Shown here: piece by piece, positions 18,218 through 26,583 of the stretch
Numbering within the stretch: the first letter of the stretch is position 1
Layout: each line of letters opens with the position of its first letter
Assembly: GCF_003626645.1 (NCBI RefSeq)
Contig: NZ_RBAM01000001.1
Location: 620,001-684,000, forward strand
Source of the DNA: Streptomyces klenkii
Lineage (GTDB): Bacteria; Actinomycetota; Actinomycetes; Streptomycetales; Streptomycetaceae
Length of the DNA: 64,000 bases
Direction of reading: 5' to 3'
Made by a program: the position numbers and the translations under genes
Notes under the pieces: model-generated
What the model saw: only the letters and a program-made list of their open reading frames with translations
Told to the model about the DNA's origin: nothing
Databases searched by the model: none

Positions 18218-21200
18218 TCAGGCGGGCGTGGGTGCGGGCGCGCCCGCGGGCCCCTGGTCCGCCGGGTCGAGGGCCAGCACCCGGTTGAGGAGGAAGTCGG
18301 CCAGGTCCTCGATGGTCTGGTAGTCGAGGGCCTCCATCGCCCTGAAGCGGAATTCGAGCTTTTCCTGGATGCGCCGCTGCAAGTCCGTGACCTTCAGCGA
18401 GTCGAGACCGATCTCCAGCAGCGCGAGCGAGGGGTCGATTCCGTCCCCTTCGAACTCCAGCTCGGCCGAGGCCCTGCCGAGGGTCGCCTGCACCTCCTGG
18501 ACGATCCACCGGGTGACCGCCTGCCGCCGCTCCTCGTGGGGGAGCGGCGCGAGCTCGTCCAGGAGTTCCTGGCGGGACCGGCCGATCCGGTGACGGTTCT
18601 CCTCAGTGTCGGGTTCGGTGCTGCCCGCGCCGCCGGCCAGCGAGCCGGCGTGCCGGTACTCGACGCCCTCCAGCTCGGCGACGACGTTCCCCTCGTCGTC
18701 CGTGACCAGCAGGTCGACGACGAACGCGGTACGGGAGTCGAGCGGGCGCCGCCGCACCTGAGCCCAGATCTGGCGGGGCAGTTGCCCGGCCAGCGTCATG
18801 TGCCGGATCGAGGCCGGGAGGTATCCCCCCGGCGGCAGTCCGGCGTCGGCCGCGAGGAAGAGGGCCGCGGCCAGCTGGAGGCAGCCGTCGAGCGTCGTCG
18901 CCGACCGGTGGGCGTGCCCCTCGGCGGGCGCGCCGTCGGGGACGACGGTGATCCGGGCGAGGGCTTCCTCCCGGTCCGGCGTCGCGACCCACAGTTCCCG
19001 GACGGTGGAGAAGTGGTACCCGTGCTCCAGGCCGTCGTCCCGCAGCTTGCCGTACAGCTTCGCGGGGGCGACCGGGGTGGGAATCTCCGCGCGCAGTGCC
19101 TCGGGGAGCCTTCCGCCCTGCGCGACTCCGCCTCCGTCCCCGGCGCCGCGGACGGCCCTGATCGTGCCGTGGCAGTGCTCGGCCCACCGGGCCCCCGCAC
19201 CCGCCCCGGCGCTGCCGGCGATCGCGAAGCGCCTGGCACCCTTCGCTTCCGGTCCGGCGTCCGTCAAGGTGACCCGGGCCACGGACTTCCCGCCGCGTAC
19301 GAGGACGAAGGGGCGGGTGAAGCCGACGTCGGTCAGCTCCACCGGCACGCTGCCGCCCCCGGCTCCGGCCTCGGCGTGGGCGCGGACGGCCAGCTCCAGA
19401 TAGCCGGTGGCCGGGAAGACGGTCGCCCCGTGCACCCGGTGGTCGGACCACGGCGCGGCGGTGGTCAGCTGCTCTTCGTGGACGTGGGCGCGGGCGGACG
19501 GCTCGGGCCCGGGGGAGGGGACTACGGGCGCGGGGACTACCGGTGCGGGGACCACAGGGGCGGATACGGCAGGAGCCGGGTTCGCGGACACCGGGTCCGC
19601 GGATGCCGGGCTTGCGGGCGCACTCTCCGATGCCTCGGTCCACCAGTACCGGTCCTTGCGGAAGGGGTACTGCGGCGCGGCCGAGGTCCGCCGGTACCGC
19701 GCGCCCCGGTAGAGCTGGGCGAGGTCGAGACCGGCGCCGGAGGTGAACAGTGCGCCCGCTGTCGTGAGCAGGCGCCGTACGTCGCGCCGGTCCTGGTCCA
19801 GGGTCGGGAGCGCGGTCACGCCCGCCGCGCCGAACGCCTCTGCGACGTGCCGGATCAGGGCGGAGTGCGGTCCGACCTCGACGACTACGGTGCAGCCCGC
19901 GTCGACGACCGTACGCACGGCGTCGTGGAACCGTACAGGCTCCCGCGCCTGGGCCGCCCAGTACTCCGGCCCCTCGTCGCCGGTCAGGCGCCGGCCGGTG
20001 ACGCTGGAGATCACGGGCACGGGCGCGGTACCGGACGCGGTCGAGGGGTTCGGCTCGAACGCGGCGGCGCACTTGTGCAGCTCGGGCAGGACCGGGTCCA
20101 TCAGGTGCGAGTGGAAGGCGTGGGACGTGCGCAGCCACGCGGTCTCGACCCGCGCCTTCTCGGCCAGCGCCGCGATTTCGTCCACCACCTCGGCCGTGCC
20201 GGAGACGACGACGTTCCGCGGGCCGTTCACCGCGGCGATCCCCACCGCGTCCTCCCGGCCGGCCAGCCAGCTCCGTACGGTCTCCTGATCGGTGCTGACC
20301 GCCAGCATCCTTCCCTTGCGCGGAAGTTCACTCATGAGCCGCCCGCGCAGCACGCTGAACCGGGCCGCGTCCTCCAGCGTCAGCAGGCCGCCCGCACAGG
20401 CGGCGACGACCTCGCCGATGCTGTGCCCGGTGACGGCGGCCGGCTCGACGCCCCAGGAGCGCAGCAGCGCGGCGAGGGCGTACTCGACGGCGAACAGCGC
20501 CGGCTGGGCGAAGCGGGTGTCGTGGATCTCCCGCGCGGCGTCCTCGTCGAAGAGCAGCCGGCACAGCGGGACGTCCAGCTCTTCGTCCATCACCTCCGCG
20601 CACCGGTCGACCGCCGCGGCGAACACCGGCTCCTGTTCGTACAGTTCACGGGCCATGCCCGGGTACTGCGTGCCCTGTCCGGAGAAGACGAAGGCCACCT
20701 TGACGGCCTTCCTGGCCCGTCCGGTGGAGACCGAGCCGGGGGCGCGGCCGGTCTGCCACTGCCGCAGGCTGTTGGCCAGCTCGCTGCCGCTGCGACCGGT
20801 CACCGCCAGCCGGTGGCGCATCGAGGCCCGGCCGACGGCAGCGGTGAACACCGCCTCGGGGAGGGCCTGCCGCCTGGTTCGGGAGAGGAAGTCCGCCCAG
20901 CGGCCGGCGAGCTCACGCAGGCTCTCCGGCGACTTCGCGGACAGCGTCAACAGCTCGTCGGAGCGTCGTACGGCCTCCGGGGCGTCCTGAGCGGGCCGGG
21001 AGGGCGGCGCCTCCCGGAGCACCGCGTGGGCGTTGGTGCCGCTGTAGCCGAAGGAGTTGACGGCGGCCAGCCGGGAGACCTCACCACGGGGCCAGTCCAC
21101 CGGCTCGTCGGGGATCTCGACCGGGACACCGGTCAGGTCGATCTGCGGGTTGAGCCGGTCCAGGTGAATGCTGGGATAGATGGTCTCCCGGTCCAGGGAC

Positions 21201-22297
21201 AGCGCAGCCCTGACCACTCCGAGCAGGCCGGCGCCCGCCTCGATGTGGCCCACGTTGCTCTTACCGGAACTGACGTACAGCGGCTGCCCGGCGGAGTGGG
21301 CGGCACCGTAGGTCCTGGCGATGGCGTCCATCTCGATCGGGTCACCGACCGGCGTGCCGGTGCCGTGCGCCTCCACGTACCCGACCTGCGCCGGATCGAC
21401 GCCCGCGGCGGCCAGTGCGGTACGGATCACCCGCTGCTGGCTGCGGCCGTCGGGCGCGGTCAGCGTCCTGGAACGGCCGGTGTGGTTGATCGCGGTGCCC
21501 ACCACACTGGCCAGGATCGGGCTGCCGTCCGCCTCGGCCAGCGACTGGCGCTTCAGCAGCGCCGCCACGCAGCCTTCGCTGCGCACGTAGCCGTCGGCGC
21601 CCGCGTCGAACGTGCGGCACCGGCCGCCGCGCGAGAAGAGGCCCAGCTTGCCGAACGAGATGTGCACGTTGGGCGCCAGGATCGCGTTGGCCCCGGCCAC
21701 GATGGCGGCGTCGCACTCGCCGGTGAGGATGGACTGCCGGGCCAGGTGGATGGCGACCAGCGATCCGGAGCAGGCCGTGTCCACGCTCACGCACGGCCCC
21801 TCCAGGCCGAGGAAGTGCGCGATCCGGCCCGCGCTGACGCTGTTGGCGTCGCTCATCGCCTCGTACGCGGTGATGGCCTCGGGGCCGGCCTTGACCTTGA
21901 GGGTGACGTAGTCGTGGCCCATCAGGGCGAGGAAGACGCCGGTGTTGGTCCCCGCCAGTTCGTCGGGATTCTGCCCGGCGTTCTCCAGGGCGTGCCACAC
22001 CGTCTGGAGCAGCATGCGCTGCTGCGGGTCCATGTAGGCGGCTTCCATGTCCGAGATCCCGAAGAACCCCGCGTCGAACCGGTCGATGTCGTCCACGAAA
22101 CCGCCGTGCCGGACGTAGGTCCGGCCGGCCGCGAGCGGGTCGGGGTGGTAGTACTCGTCCACGTCCCACCGGTCCCGCGGGATCTCACGGATGCAGTCGC
22201 GGCCCTCCTCGAAGACGGCGCGTGCCTCGTCCAGATTGTGCACGCCTCCGGGGAGCGTGCAGCCGACCCCGACGACAGCAATGGGTTCCGTTTCCAA
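18218..22297 (-). CDS. Single-module type I PKS, KS-AT-DH-ACP without KR (iterative Jaw4-like candidate), 1359 aa
   Basis: The start chosen is TTG 22297, with AAGGAG 8-9 nt upstream and the protein entering the KS almost at once (ETEPIAVVGVGC). A longer ATG frame exists, but its extra 32 residues are Arg-rich and unlike a PKS. Domains (residues): KS about 1-430 with DTACSGSL (Cys176) and the His motifs EAHGTGT and GHIEAG; AT about 536-832 with GHSIGE (Ser626) and SHAFH, predicting malonyl-CoA; DH about 940-1215 with HRVHGATVFP and DGCLQ, both catalytic motifs intact; ACP about 1270-1330 with GLDSL (Ser1300). There is no KR, ER or TE. One module that can dehydrate but not reduce implies iterative use with a trans-acting KR, encoded two genes downstream. 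With the radical SAM protein this predicts a polyene or polycyclopropane acyl chain. The DH-ACP linker and the Ala/Pro/Val/Ser-rich stretch before the DH are low complexity. Confidence 0.93.
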   Translation of the reverse strand: METEPIAVVGVGCTLPGGVHNLDEARAVFEEGRDCIREIPRDRWDVDEYYHPDPLAAGRTYVRHGGFVDDIDRFDAGFFGISDMEAAYMDPQQRMLLQTVWHALENAGQNPDELAGTNTGVFLALMGHDYVTLKVKAGPEAITAYEAMSDANSVSAGRIAHFLGLEGPCVSVDTACSGSLVAIHLARQSILTGECDAAIVAGANAILAPNVHISFGKLGLFSRGGRCRTFDAGADGYVRSEGCVAALLKRQSLAEADGSPILASVVGTAINHTGRSRTLTAPDGRSQQRVIRTALAAAGVDPAQVGYVEAHGTGTPVGDPIEMDAIARTYGAAHSAGQPLYVSSGKSNVGHIEAGAGLLGVVRAALSLDRETIYPSIHLDRLNPQIDLTGVPVEIPDEPVDWPRGEVSRLAAVNSFGYSGTNAHAVLREAPPSRPAQDAPEAVRRSDELLTLSAKSPESLRELAGRWADFLSRTRRQALPEAVFTAAVGRASMRHRLAVTGRSGSELANSLRQWQTGRAPGSVSTGRARKAVKVAFVFSGQGTQYPGMARELYEQEPVFAAAVDRCAEVMDEELDVPLCRLLFDEDAAREIHDTRFAQPALFAVEYALAALLRSWGVEPAAVTGHSIGEVVAACAGGLLTLEDAARFSVLRGRLMSELPRKGRMLAVSTDQETVRSWLAGREDAVGIAAVNGPRNVVVSGTAEVVDEIAALAEKARVETAWLRTSHAFHSHLMDPVLPELHKCAAAFEPNPSTASGTAPVPVISSVTGRRLTGDEGPEYWAAQAREPVRFHDAVRTVVDAGCTVVVEVGPHSALIRHVAEAFGAAGVTALPTLDQDRRDVRRLLTTAGALFTSGAGLDLAQLYRGARYRRTSAAPQYPFRKDRYWWTEASESAPASPASADPVSANPAPAVSAPVVPAPVVPAPVVPSPGPEPSARAHVHEEQLTTAAPWSDHRVHGATVFPATGYLELAVRAHAEAGAGGGSVPVELTDVGFTRPFVLVRGGKSVARVTLTDAGPEAKGARRFAIAGSAGAGAGARWAEHCHGTIRAVRGAGDGGGVAQGGRLPEALRAEIPTPVAPAKLYGKLRDDGLEHGYHFSTVRELWVATPDREEALARITVVPDGAPAEGHAHRSATTLDGCLQLAAALFLAADAGLPPGGYLPASIRHMTLAGQLPRQIWAQVRRRPLDSRTAFVVDLLVTDDEGNVVAELEGVEYRHAGSLAGGAGSTEPDTEENRHRIGRSRQELLDELAPLPHEERRQAVTRWIVQEVQATLGRASAELEFEGDGIDPSLALLEIGLDSLKVTDLQRRIQEKLEFRFRAMEALDYQTIEDLADFLLNRVLALDPADQGPAGAPAPTPA

Positions 22298-22338
22298 GGG
22301 GATGCTCCTTCGGTGATTCCGGCGGGTCCGGCGACGCC

Positions 22339-22357
22339 GATGACGCCTTACGTCATC
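22339..22357. promoter_or_regulatory. Perfect 7-bp inverted repeat upstream of the iterative PKS gene
   Basis: GATGACG-CCTTA-CGTCATC is a perfect dyad with 7-bp arms and a 5-nt spacer. It ends about 42 bp upstream of the TTG start of the KS-AT-DH-ACP PKS, inside the 181-bp gap after the AraC gene. Position and symmetry fit a regulator-binding site for the operon promoter. The binding protein is unknown; AraC proteins usually prefer direct repeats, so another dimeric regulator is as likely. Confidence 0.45.
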
Positions 22358-22460
22358 TCCTCCTGCGGGATGAATGCGGCCGAGGCTGTCCATAGCGAAC
22401 GAGCAGCACGCTTCCCGGCCAGGGCCTGATTTTTCCGGCCATCGCGGGCCGCGTCATTGC

Positions 22461-22478
22461 CCAGGTGCGACCACCTGG
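22461..22478. terminator. Inverted repeat immediately after the AraC stop
   Basis: CCAGGT-GCGACC-ACCTGG lies directly beyond the AraC-family stop codon (22479-22481, - strand). It has 6-bp perfect arms and a 6-nt loop, with no T-tract. It could be a weak terminator or mRNA-end hairpin for the regulator gene, or an operator. Called only on symmetry and position. Confidence 0.35.
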
Positions 22479-23468
22479 TTAGCTGGTCGCGCCCCGGCGG
22501 AGCCGCTCGTCGCGGAACCTGCCCGGCGGCAGCCCGTACCTGGCACGGAACGCCCGGCTGAAGTCGGAGGGCTGGGCGAAGCCGTTGCGCAGGCCGATCT
22601 CGCGGATGGGCACCGATCGCAGCTCCACGTCGCAGAGTTCCCGCCGGCAGCTCTCCAGCCTCCGCTGGCGTATCCAGTCCGACGGCGTACCGCCTTCCTC
22701 CTTGAACAGCCGTTGCAGGTGGCGGATCGAGACGTGGTGCACCGAAGCGACCAGGCTCGGCGTGAGGCCGGGATCGGCGAGGTTGCGGTCGATGAATCCG
22801 CGCATGCGCGTCATCAGCTCGTGCTGCTGGGCCGGCGGTCCCGCCTCCCCGACGTCGGAGAAGTGCCGTTCGAGCACCGCTGCGGCCAGTTGCAGGGCGG
22901 CGTCGCCGAACCGGGCCGCCTCCGGCGCGCGCAGCCCCGGCGCCCGGGTGGCCGCTTCGACGAGGAACCGGCGGAGCAGCGCTCCCGAGGCCGCGGCGTC
23001 GCGCACCTCGTACGGCGGCTCGCCCGCACCCGGCAGGACCGTCGGCACCGCCGACCCCGGGAAGACCATCACGACGGCCTCGGCCACCTGGTTCCTCGCC
23101 CCCGGGCCGATGCCCAACGGGAGCCGGGTGTCGCACAGCGCCGCCGCCTCGTCCCGGACGACGAGCTCGCGCTCGGCCCGCGCGACCCTTATCGCGCCGA
23201 GCGCACTCAGCACGAGGGCGTGCTGACCCGGGCCGGCCTCCAGCGTGTGCGGACCGGAGCCGGCCGCGCGGAACTCGACCCGGTACGCCGTGACGCTGCC
23301 CAGCTCGGTGGTGTGCAGGACCGGATAGACGCCGCGGAACGGCGGGTTCTGATGTACGGGCCCACCCGTGAGCTGCACCTGTGCGTACACGGTCCCGCTC
23401 GCCGGCCGCCTGTTTCCGCAGCGGACCCGGTCGTCTAACGGCATCTCCTTGCTGCTTCGCCTCGACAT
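22479..23468 (-). CDS. AraC-family transcriptional regulator
   Basis: A 329-residue protein. The C-terminal third (about residues 215-325) has the two helix-turn-helix elements of the AraC/XylS DNA-binding domain: VHHVSIRHLQRLFKEEGG-type first HTH, and IREIGLRNGFAQPSDFSRAFRARYG, the signature of the second. The N-terminal part resembles the AraC-binding-like sensor domain that precedes such HTHs. ATG 23468 has GGGGAG about 10 nt upstream. It is upstream of, and co-directional with, the KS-AT-DH-ACP PKS operon, 181 bp away, which suggests a pathway-specific regulator of the cyclopropane-type genes. The inducer is unknown. Confidence 0.93.
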   Translation of the reverse strand: MSRRSSKEMPLDDRVRCGNRRPASGTVYAQVQLTGGPVHQNPPFRGVYPVLHTTELGSVTAYRVEFRAAGSGPHTLEAGPGQHALVLSALGAIRVARAERELVVRDEAAALCDTRLPLGIGPGARNQVAEAVVMVFPGSAVPTVLPGAGEPPYEVRDAAASGALLRRFLVEAATRAPGLRAPEAARFGDAALQLAAAVLERHFSDVGEAGPPAQQHELMTRMRGFIDRNLADPGLTPSLVASVHHVSIRHLQRLFKEEGGTPSDWIRQRRLESCRRELCDVELRSVPIREIGLRNGFAQPSDFSRAFRARYGLPPGRFRDERLRRGATS

Positions 23469-23581
23469 CGGAGATCTCCCCGCTTCAGCAGATACGTCGG
23501 TTCGTCAGTCCGATCGCCGGGCAGGCCTCGGCAAAGTCGTGTGAGATTGTCCCGAGGAATGGTGATGGGCCTGCGCGGCCA

Positions 23582-23608
23582 TCCTGGTTTCCCTGGTTTC
23601 CCTGGCTT
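23582..23608. repeat. Three 9-bp tandem repeats (YCCTGGYTT type)
   Basis: Three successive 9-mers, TCCTGGTTT, CCCTGGTTT and CCCTGGCTT, lie in the non-coding gap. A related patch follows about 200 bp later. No function is evident; it looks like slippage-generated low-complexity DNA. Confidence 0.6.
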
Positions 23609-23787
23609 CCTGAGCTACAGCCTCATAGTCAGCGTGAGTATGCAGCCGTCGCGCCGGAACGGACAGGGCGCAGCCGTACCGGAACCCCGGCGCCCTGCAT
23701 GCGACCTCTTCGGATGGATGCGCTGCCACCTGCGGGAACCCGCGTGCCTCCTCGGTGCATCCCTCAACTATCCCACGGTGAAACGGC

Positions 23788-23814
23788 CTTCCCGGTCTTC
23801 CCGGTATTCCGGGG
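23788..23814. repeat. 9-bp tandem repeats (CTTCCCGGT x2 plus a degenerate copy)
   Basis: CTTCCCGGT occurs twice in tandem, followed by ATTCCGGGG. The 9-bp period is the same as in the patch at 23582-23608, but the unit differs. Both are in the gap between the AraC and GNAT genes. Confidence 0.55.
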
Positions 23815-24069
23815 GATGAAGTGAACTCGCGGTGGCGGAGTTCCCGCTGATGACGGAAGAAGGGCCCATGGCGTGGGGCGCGCGGATTTCCAGGGCGGCG
23901 CCACCGACCGGTTCCGGCGAAACACCGCTGTCATTACCAGGGCGCGACCGATCACATGGCCCCTCGCGACGAGCTGTGCAAGGCAGCCGGAACGCAGGTG
24001 GATTTCCGAGGCACTATCGGGTCGCGACCGGTCCGGGTGAGGACGCGGTGGTCAGCGGAGGGAGACACA

Positions 24070-24780
24070 GTGACCGGAGACCAGGTGACCGGAGGCACGG
24101 CGGCCCGCGACGTGGAAGCGTCCGAGGATTTCGACGAGATCGCCGACATCCTGACCGACGCGTTCCGCGACACCCCGGTGACCAGCTGGATGGTCCCGCA
24201 CGGGCTCCCGCAGCGGGAGCGGTACATCACGGGCTTCATGCACGCCTGGGTACGCTTCATGGTCCAGCACGAGGGAACCGCCCTCATCTCGCCCGACCGG
24301 GACGCCGTCGTGGTCTGGGAACCGTCCGAGCGCGCCGCCCCTCTCACCGCCGAGGAGCACGAGGCGTTCCGCGCCGACATCGTCGCCGCGACCGGTCCCG
24401 TAGCCGAACGCTGCCTCACGCTCATGGACCTGGTCGACGCGCACTATCCCCCTGACCTGCCGCCCCACATCCACGGCGCGCTGGCCGCCGTCCGGCCCGG
24501 AACCACGAACCGGGGAGCCTTTCTCAGCCTCGCGGTCGCCACGCTGAAGCACATTCATCCCCGGGGGCTGGGCGTCTACTGCGAGGGCACCTCGGAGACG
24601 AGCACTGCCTTGTGGGAGCGGCTGGGAGCCAAGCCGATCGGCCCGAAGATCCGGGTCCCGCAGAGCGACATCGCACTCACACCGCTGTTCATCCACCCGG
24701 ACGACATCGCCCGTCACCCGGCGGTGTCCATGCTCCTGTCCGCTCCGACGACTCCGACAACTTCGACGACCGGGACATAG
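24070..24780 (+). CDS. GNAT-family N-acetyltransferase-like protein
   Basis: A 236-residue protein. GTG 24070 is chosen because GGAGGGAG precedes it by about 6 nt; an in-frame ATG at 23956 lacks a site and adds an unconvincing N-terminus. The central and C-terminal part has the GNAT look, with AFLSLAVATLKHIHPRGLGVYCEG (the acetyl-CoA-binding beta4/alpha3 region seems degenerate) and TSTALWERLGAKPIG, resembling the usual N-x-x-A-x-x-x-Y-x-x-x-G-F segment. It probably transfers an acyl or acetyl group to an amine. It is followed 49 bp later by the SDR/deazaflavin reductase fusion in the same direction. Whether it belongs to either cluster is unclear. Jawsamycin is amide-linked by an acyltransferase, so a role in the left cluster is conceivable but unsupported by sequence alone. 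Confidence 0.75.
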   Translation: MTGDQVTGGTAARDVEASEDFDEIADILTDAFRDTPVTSWMVPHGLPQRERYITGFMHAWVRFMVQHEGTALISPDRDAVVVWEPSERAAPLTAEEHEAFRADIVAATGPVAERCLTLMDLVDAHYPPDLPPHIHGALAAVRPGTTNRGAFLSLAVATLKHIHPRGLGVYCEGTSETSTALWERLGAKPIGPKIRVPQSDIALTPLFIHPDDIARHPAVSMLLSAPTTPTTSTTGT

Positions 24781-24829
24781 GTTCCCGTCCGGCGCACGAC
24801 ACCGCGCGGCACAACGAAAGGACGGCACC

Positions 24830-26098
24830 GTGATCCCTAGTCAGCGCAGGCCGGCAGGCGAGTCGCCGGCCGGCCGGGTGTGCCTGGTCACCGGCGGAAC
24901 TGCGGGCCTCGGCCGGCCTCTGGCCCGGGCCCTGGCCGACGCCGGCGCCCACGTGCACGTGGGCGCCGGCGTCGGCGACCACTCCGCGCCCGGTCCGGAG
25001 CGCAGCGCCGGTGACCCCGAGCGGGCACCCCAGGACACGTCGATCACGGTCACCGATGTCGACGTGACCGACCGCGCCGCCCTCGAAGCGTGGATCGCCG
25101 CCGTCCACGCCGAGCACGGGCGGATCGACGTCCTGATCCACAACGCCGTCCGCATGCATGGCGCTGCTGACGCCGAGGGGATGACCGTCGAGCAGGCGCA
25201 GTCGGCCATGCGCGCGGGATACGACGCGCTGGTCTGCTCGGTGCGGGCGGTGCTGCCGCTGATGCGCTCTGCCGGCGGAGGGCAGATCGTGGCGGTGGGG
25301 CCGGGGGAGGGGCGGATGTCCGGCGAGGGCGCTGCCGCTTCCTGCGCCGCGGTGAAGGCGGCCGTCGAGGCGTACACCGAGATGCTGCGGAGCGAACTGG
25401 CCGGATCAGGATCCGGCATAGGCGTGACCCTGGTGCGGACGGACACGGCCGGCAACGGCTTCCGGATGCCCCGTATCGCCGACTTCCTTCCGTCCGTCTC
25501 ACCGGAGGAGGCCGCGGATGCCGTCGTCCACGCGATCCGGCACCGCCGTCCGTCCGTCGACGTACCCGGCTCCCTGACCCTGCTCCACCGGGGCTTCAAG
25601 GTCGCTGCGGCCGGCGTGGCGAAGTGCGAGGGCCTCGCACTGCGGGCCATCAAGAAGGCCGATGCGAACACCTACTTCCTGCGTGCCATGTCCACCATCG
25701 CACCGAGCGTCGATCGCGCCGCCCACCGCTTGACCGGCGGCCGGGTGCTCGTCATGCCCGCCTTGCTGCCGTCCCTGATGCTCACCACGACCGGCAGCGT
25801 CAGCGGCCGGCCCCGCCAGGTTCCGCTGCTGTGCCACCCCGAAGCCGACGGCAGCTACCTCATCGTCGCCAGCAACTCGGGCAAACCCCACCACCCCGCG
25901 TGGTCCCGGAACCTCCTCACCACCCCCCAGGCGGCCATCACGCGCTTCGGGCGCACCGTCAAGGTGACCGCCACCCTCCTCGACGGTTCCGAGCGAACCG
26001 CCGCATGGGACCACATGGTGAAGTTCTGGCCCCCGTACGAGGGTTACGCCCGCAGTTCCGGCCGCAACCTGCGGATCTTCCGCCTGGCCCCCGCCTGA
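24830..26098 (+). CDS. Fusion: SDR-like domain + deazaflavin (F420)-dependent nitroreductase/quinone-reductase domain
   Basis: A 422-residue protein from GTG 24830, with AAAGGA upstream. Residues about 17-250 are an SDR with TGGTAGLG (21-28) and an HNA motif. The catalytic YxxxK is replaced by Cys172-x-x-x-Lys176 (SCAAVKAA), so classical SDR chemistry is doubtful. Residues about 295-422 match the DDN/F420H2-dependent reductase family: LMLTTTGSVSGRPR followed by PLL, VASNSGKPHHPAWSRNLL, and a closing WPPYEGYARSSGRN-type tail. Family knowledge: DDN-type proteins use F420H2 to reduce quinones or enones. Joining the two in one chain is uncommon; the SDR half may now act as a scaffold or in NAD(P) binding. 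I see no frameshift, and the linker (about 245-295) reads as normal coding sequence. Role and substrate unknown. Confidence 0.85.
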   Translation: MIPSQRRPAGESPAGRVCLVTGGTAGLGRPLARALADAGAHVHVGAGVGDHSAPGPERSAGDPERAPQDTSITVTDVDVTDRAALEAWIAAVHAEHGRIDVLIHNAVRMHGAADAEGMTVEQAQSAMRAGYDALVCSVRAVLPLMRSAGGGQIVAVGPGEGRMSGEGAAASCAAVKAAVEAYTEMLRSELAGSGSGIGVTLVRTDTAGNGFRMPRIADFLPSVSPEEAADAVVHAIRHRRPSVDVPGSLTLLHRGFKVAAAGVAKCEGLALRAIKKADANTYFLRAMSTIAPSVDRAAHRLTGGRVLVMPALLPSLMLTTTGSVSGRPRQVPLLCHPEADGSYLIVASNSGKPHHPAWSRNLLTTPQAAITRFGRTVKVTATLLDGSERTAAWDHMVKFWPPYEGYARSSGRNLRIFRLAPA

Positions 26099-26126
26099 AT
26101 CAGCGACCGCGGCGCGCGGGAGGACG

Positions 26127-26474
26127 TCAGCGGTGGCCCAGCACGTTGACCACCCGGCCATTGGGATCGCGGACGAAGAACCGCCGCACGCCCCACTCCT
26201 CGTCCTGGAGGGGGTGAACGATCTCCGCGCCGCTGTCCCGCACGGCCGCATAGGCCGCGTCCACGTCGTCCACCTCGACACTCATGTCGGGGACGACCGG
26301 CGCGGTCTTGTCGCCGGCAATGAAGCTGACCTGCGCCGCCGGACTGGACGGCGAGGCGAGCGTCATGACCCAGCCGTGGTTCATGACCTCTTCGAAGCCC
26401 AGCAGGCCGTAGAACTCCCGGCTCTCCTGCGCGGCCTCCGACCGGACATTGGGCACGACACGGCGAACGGCCAT
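26127..26474 (-). CDS. VOC-family (glyoxalase/bleomycin-resistance-like) protein
   Basis: A 115-residue single-domain protein with the beta-alpha-beta-beta-beta repeat typical of the vicinal oxygen chelate fold: VVPNVRSEAAQESREFYGLLGFEEV at the start, VEVDDVDAAYAAVRDSGAEIVHPL in the middle, and RRFFVRDPNGRVVNVLGH at the end. The ATG has GGAGG upstream. It converges with the fusion reductase (28-bp gap) and is divergent from the GDP-mannose dehydratase. VOC proteins include drug-binding resistance proteins and small-molecule isomerases or dioxygenases. Nothing here fixes the role, and a housekeeping function is equally likely. Confidence 0.88.
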   Translation of the reverse strand: MAVRRVVPNVRSEAAQESREFYGLLGFEEVMNHGWVMTLASPSSPAAQVSFIAGDKTAPVVPDMSVEVDDVDAAYAAVRDSGAEIVHPLQDEEWGVRRFFVRDPNGRVVNVLGHR

Positions 26475-26583
26475 CGGTCCTCCAGGTGAAGCGGGCCTGC
26501 CTCCGAGACCCTCCAGGAGTACTACGGCGCACCCGTCATTGCACGCACTTCGAGCCGGCGGCTCCGCGGTTCGCGGGCGAAGA

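Larger units (their letters stand above)
23469..24069. other. 600-bp non-coding stretch between the AraC and GNAT genes
   Basis: No open frame here has a convincing start, ribosome site or recognisable protein. The stretch separates divergent genes, so it should contain promoters for both. It includes two patches of 9-bp tandem repeats (listed separately), a short GCGGG-AA-CCCGC hairpin near 23735, and a perfect 10-bp palindrome GGTCGCGACC at 24020-24029, about 40 bp before the GNAT start. It is less GC-biased at every third position than its neighbours, consistent with non-coding DNA. It may mark the left edge of the junction between the two clusters. Confidence 0.6.

Noticed and set aside
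22298-22393. ATG start at 22393 for the iterative PKS
   Set aside because: It adds 32 Arg/His-rich residues without family resemblance; TTG 22297 has a good ribosome site and starts at the usual KS entry.
18029-22429. 1466-codon + strand frame opposite the iterative PKS
   Set aside because: The - strand frame has KS, AT, DH and ACP motifs; the + frame has none.
23505-23955. Short frames on both strands between the AraC and GNAT genes
   Set aside because: No ribosome sites or homologous features; translations follow the 9-bp repeats (collagen-like GFPGFPG by chance).
23956-24069. Upstream ATG extension of the GNAT gene
   Set aside because: The extension is not GNAT-like and lacks a ribosome site; GTG 24070 has GGAGGGAG.
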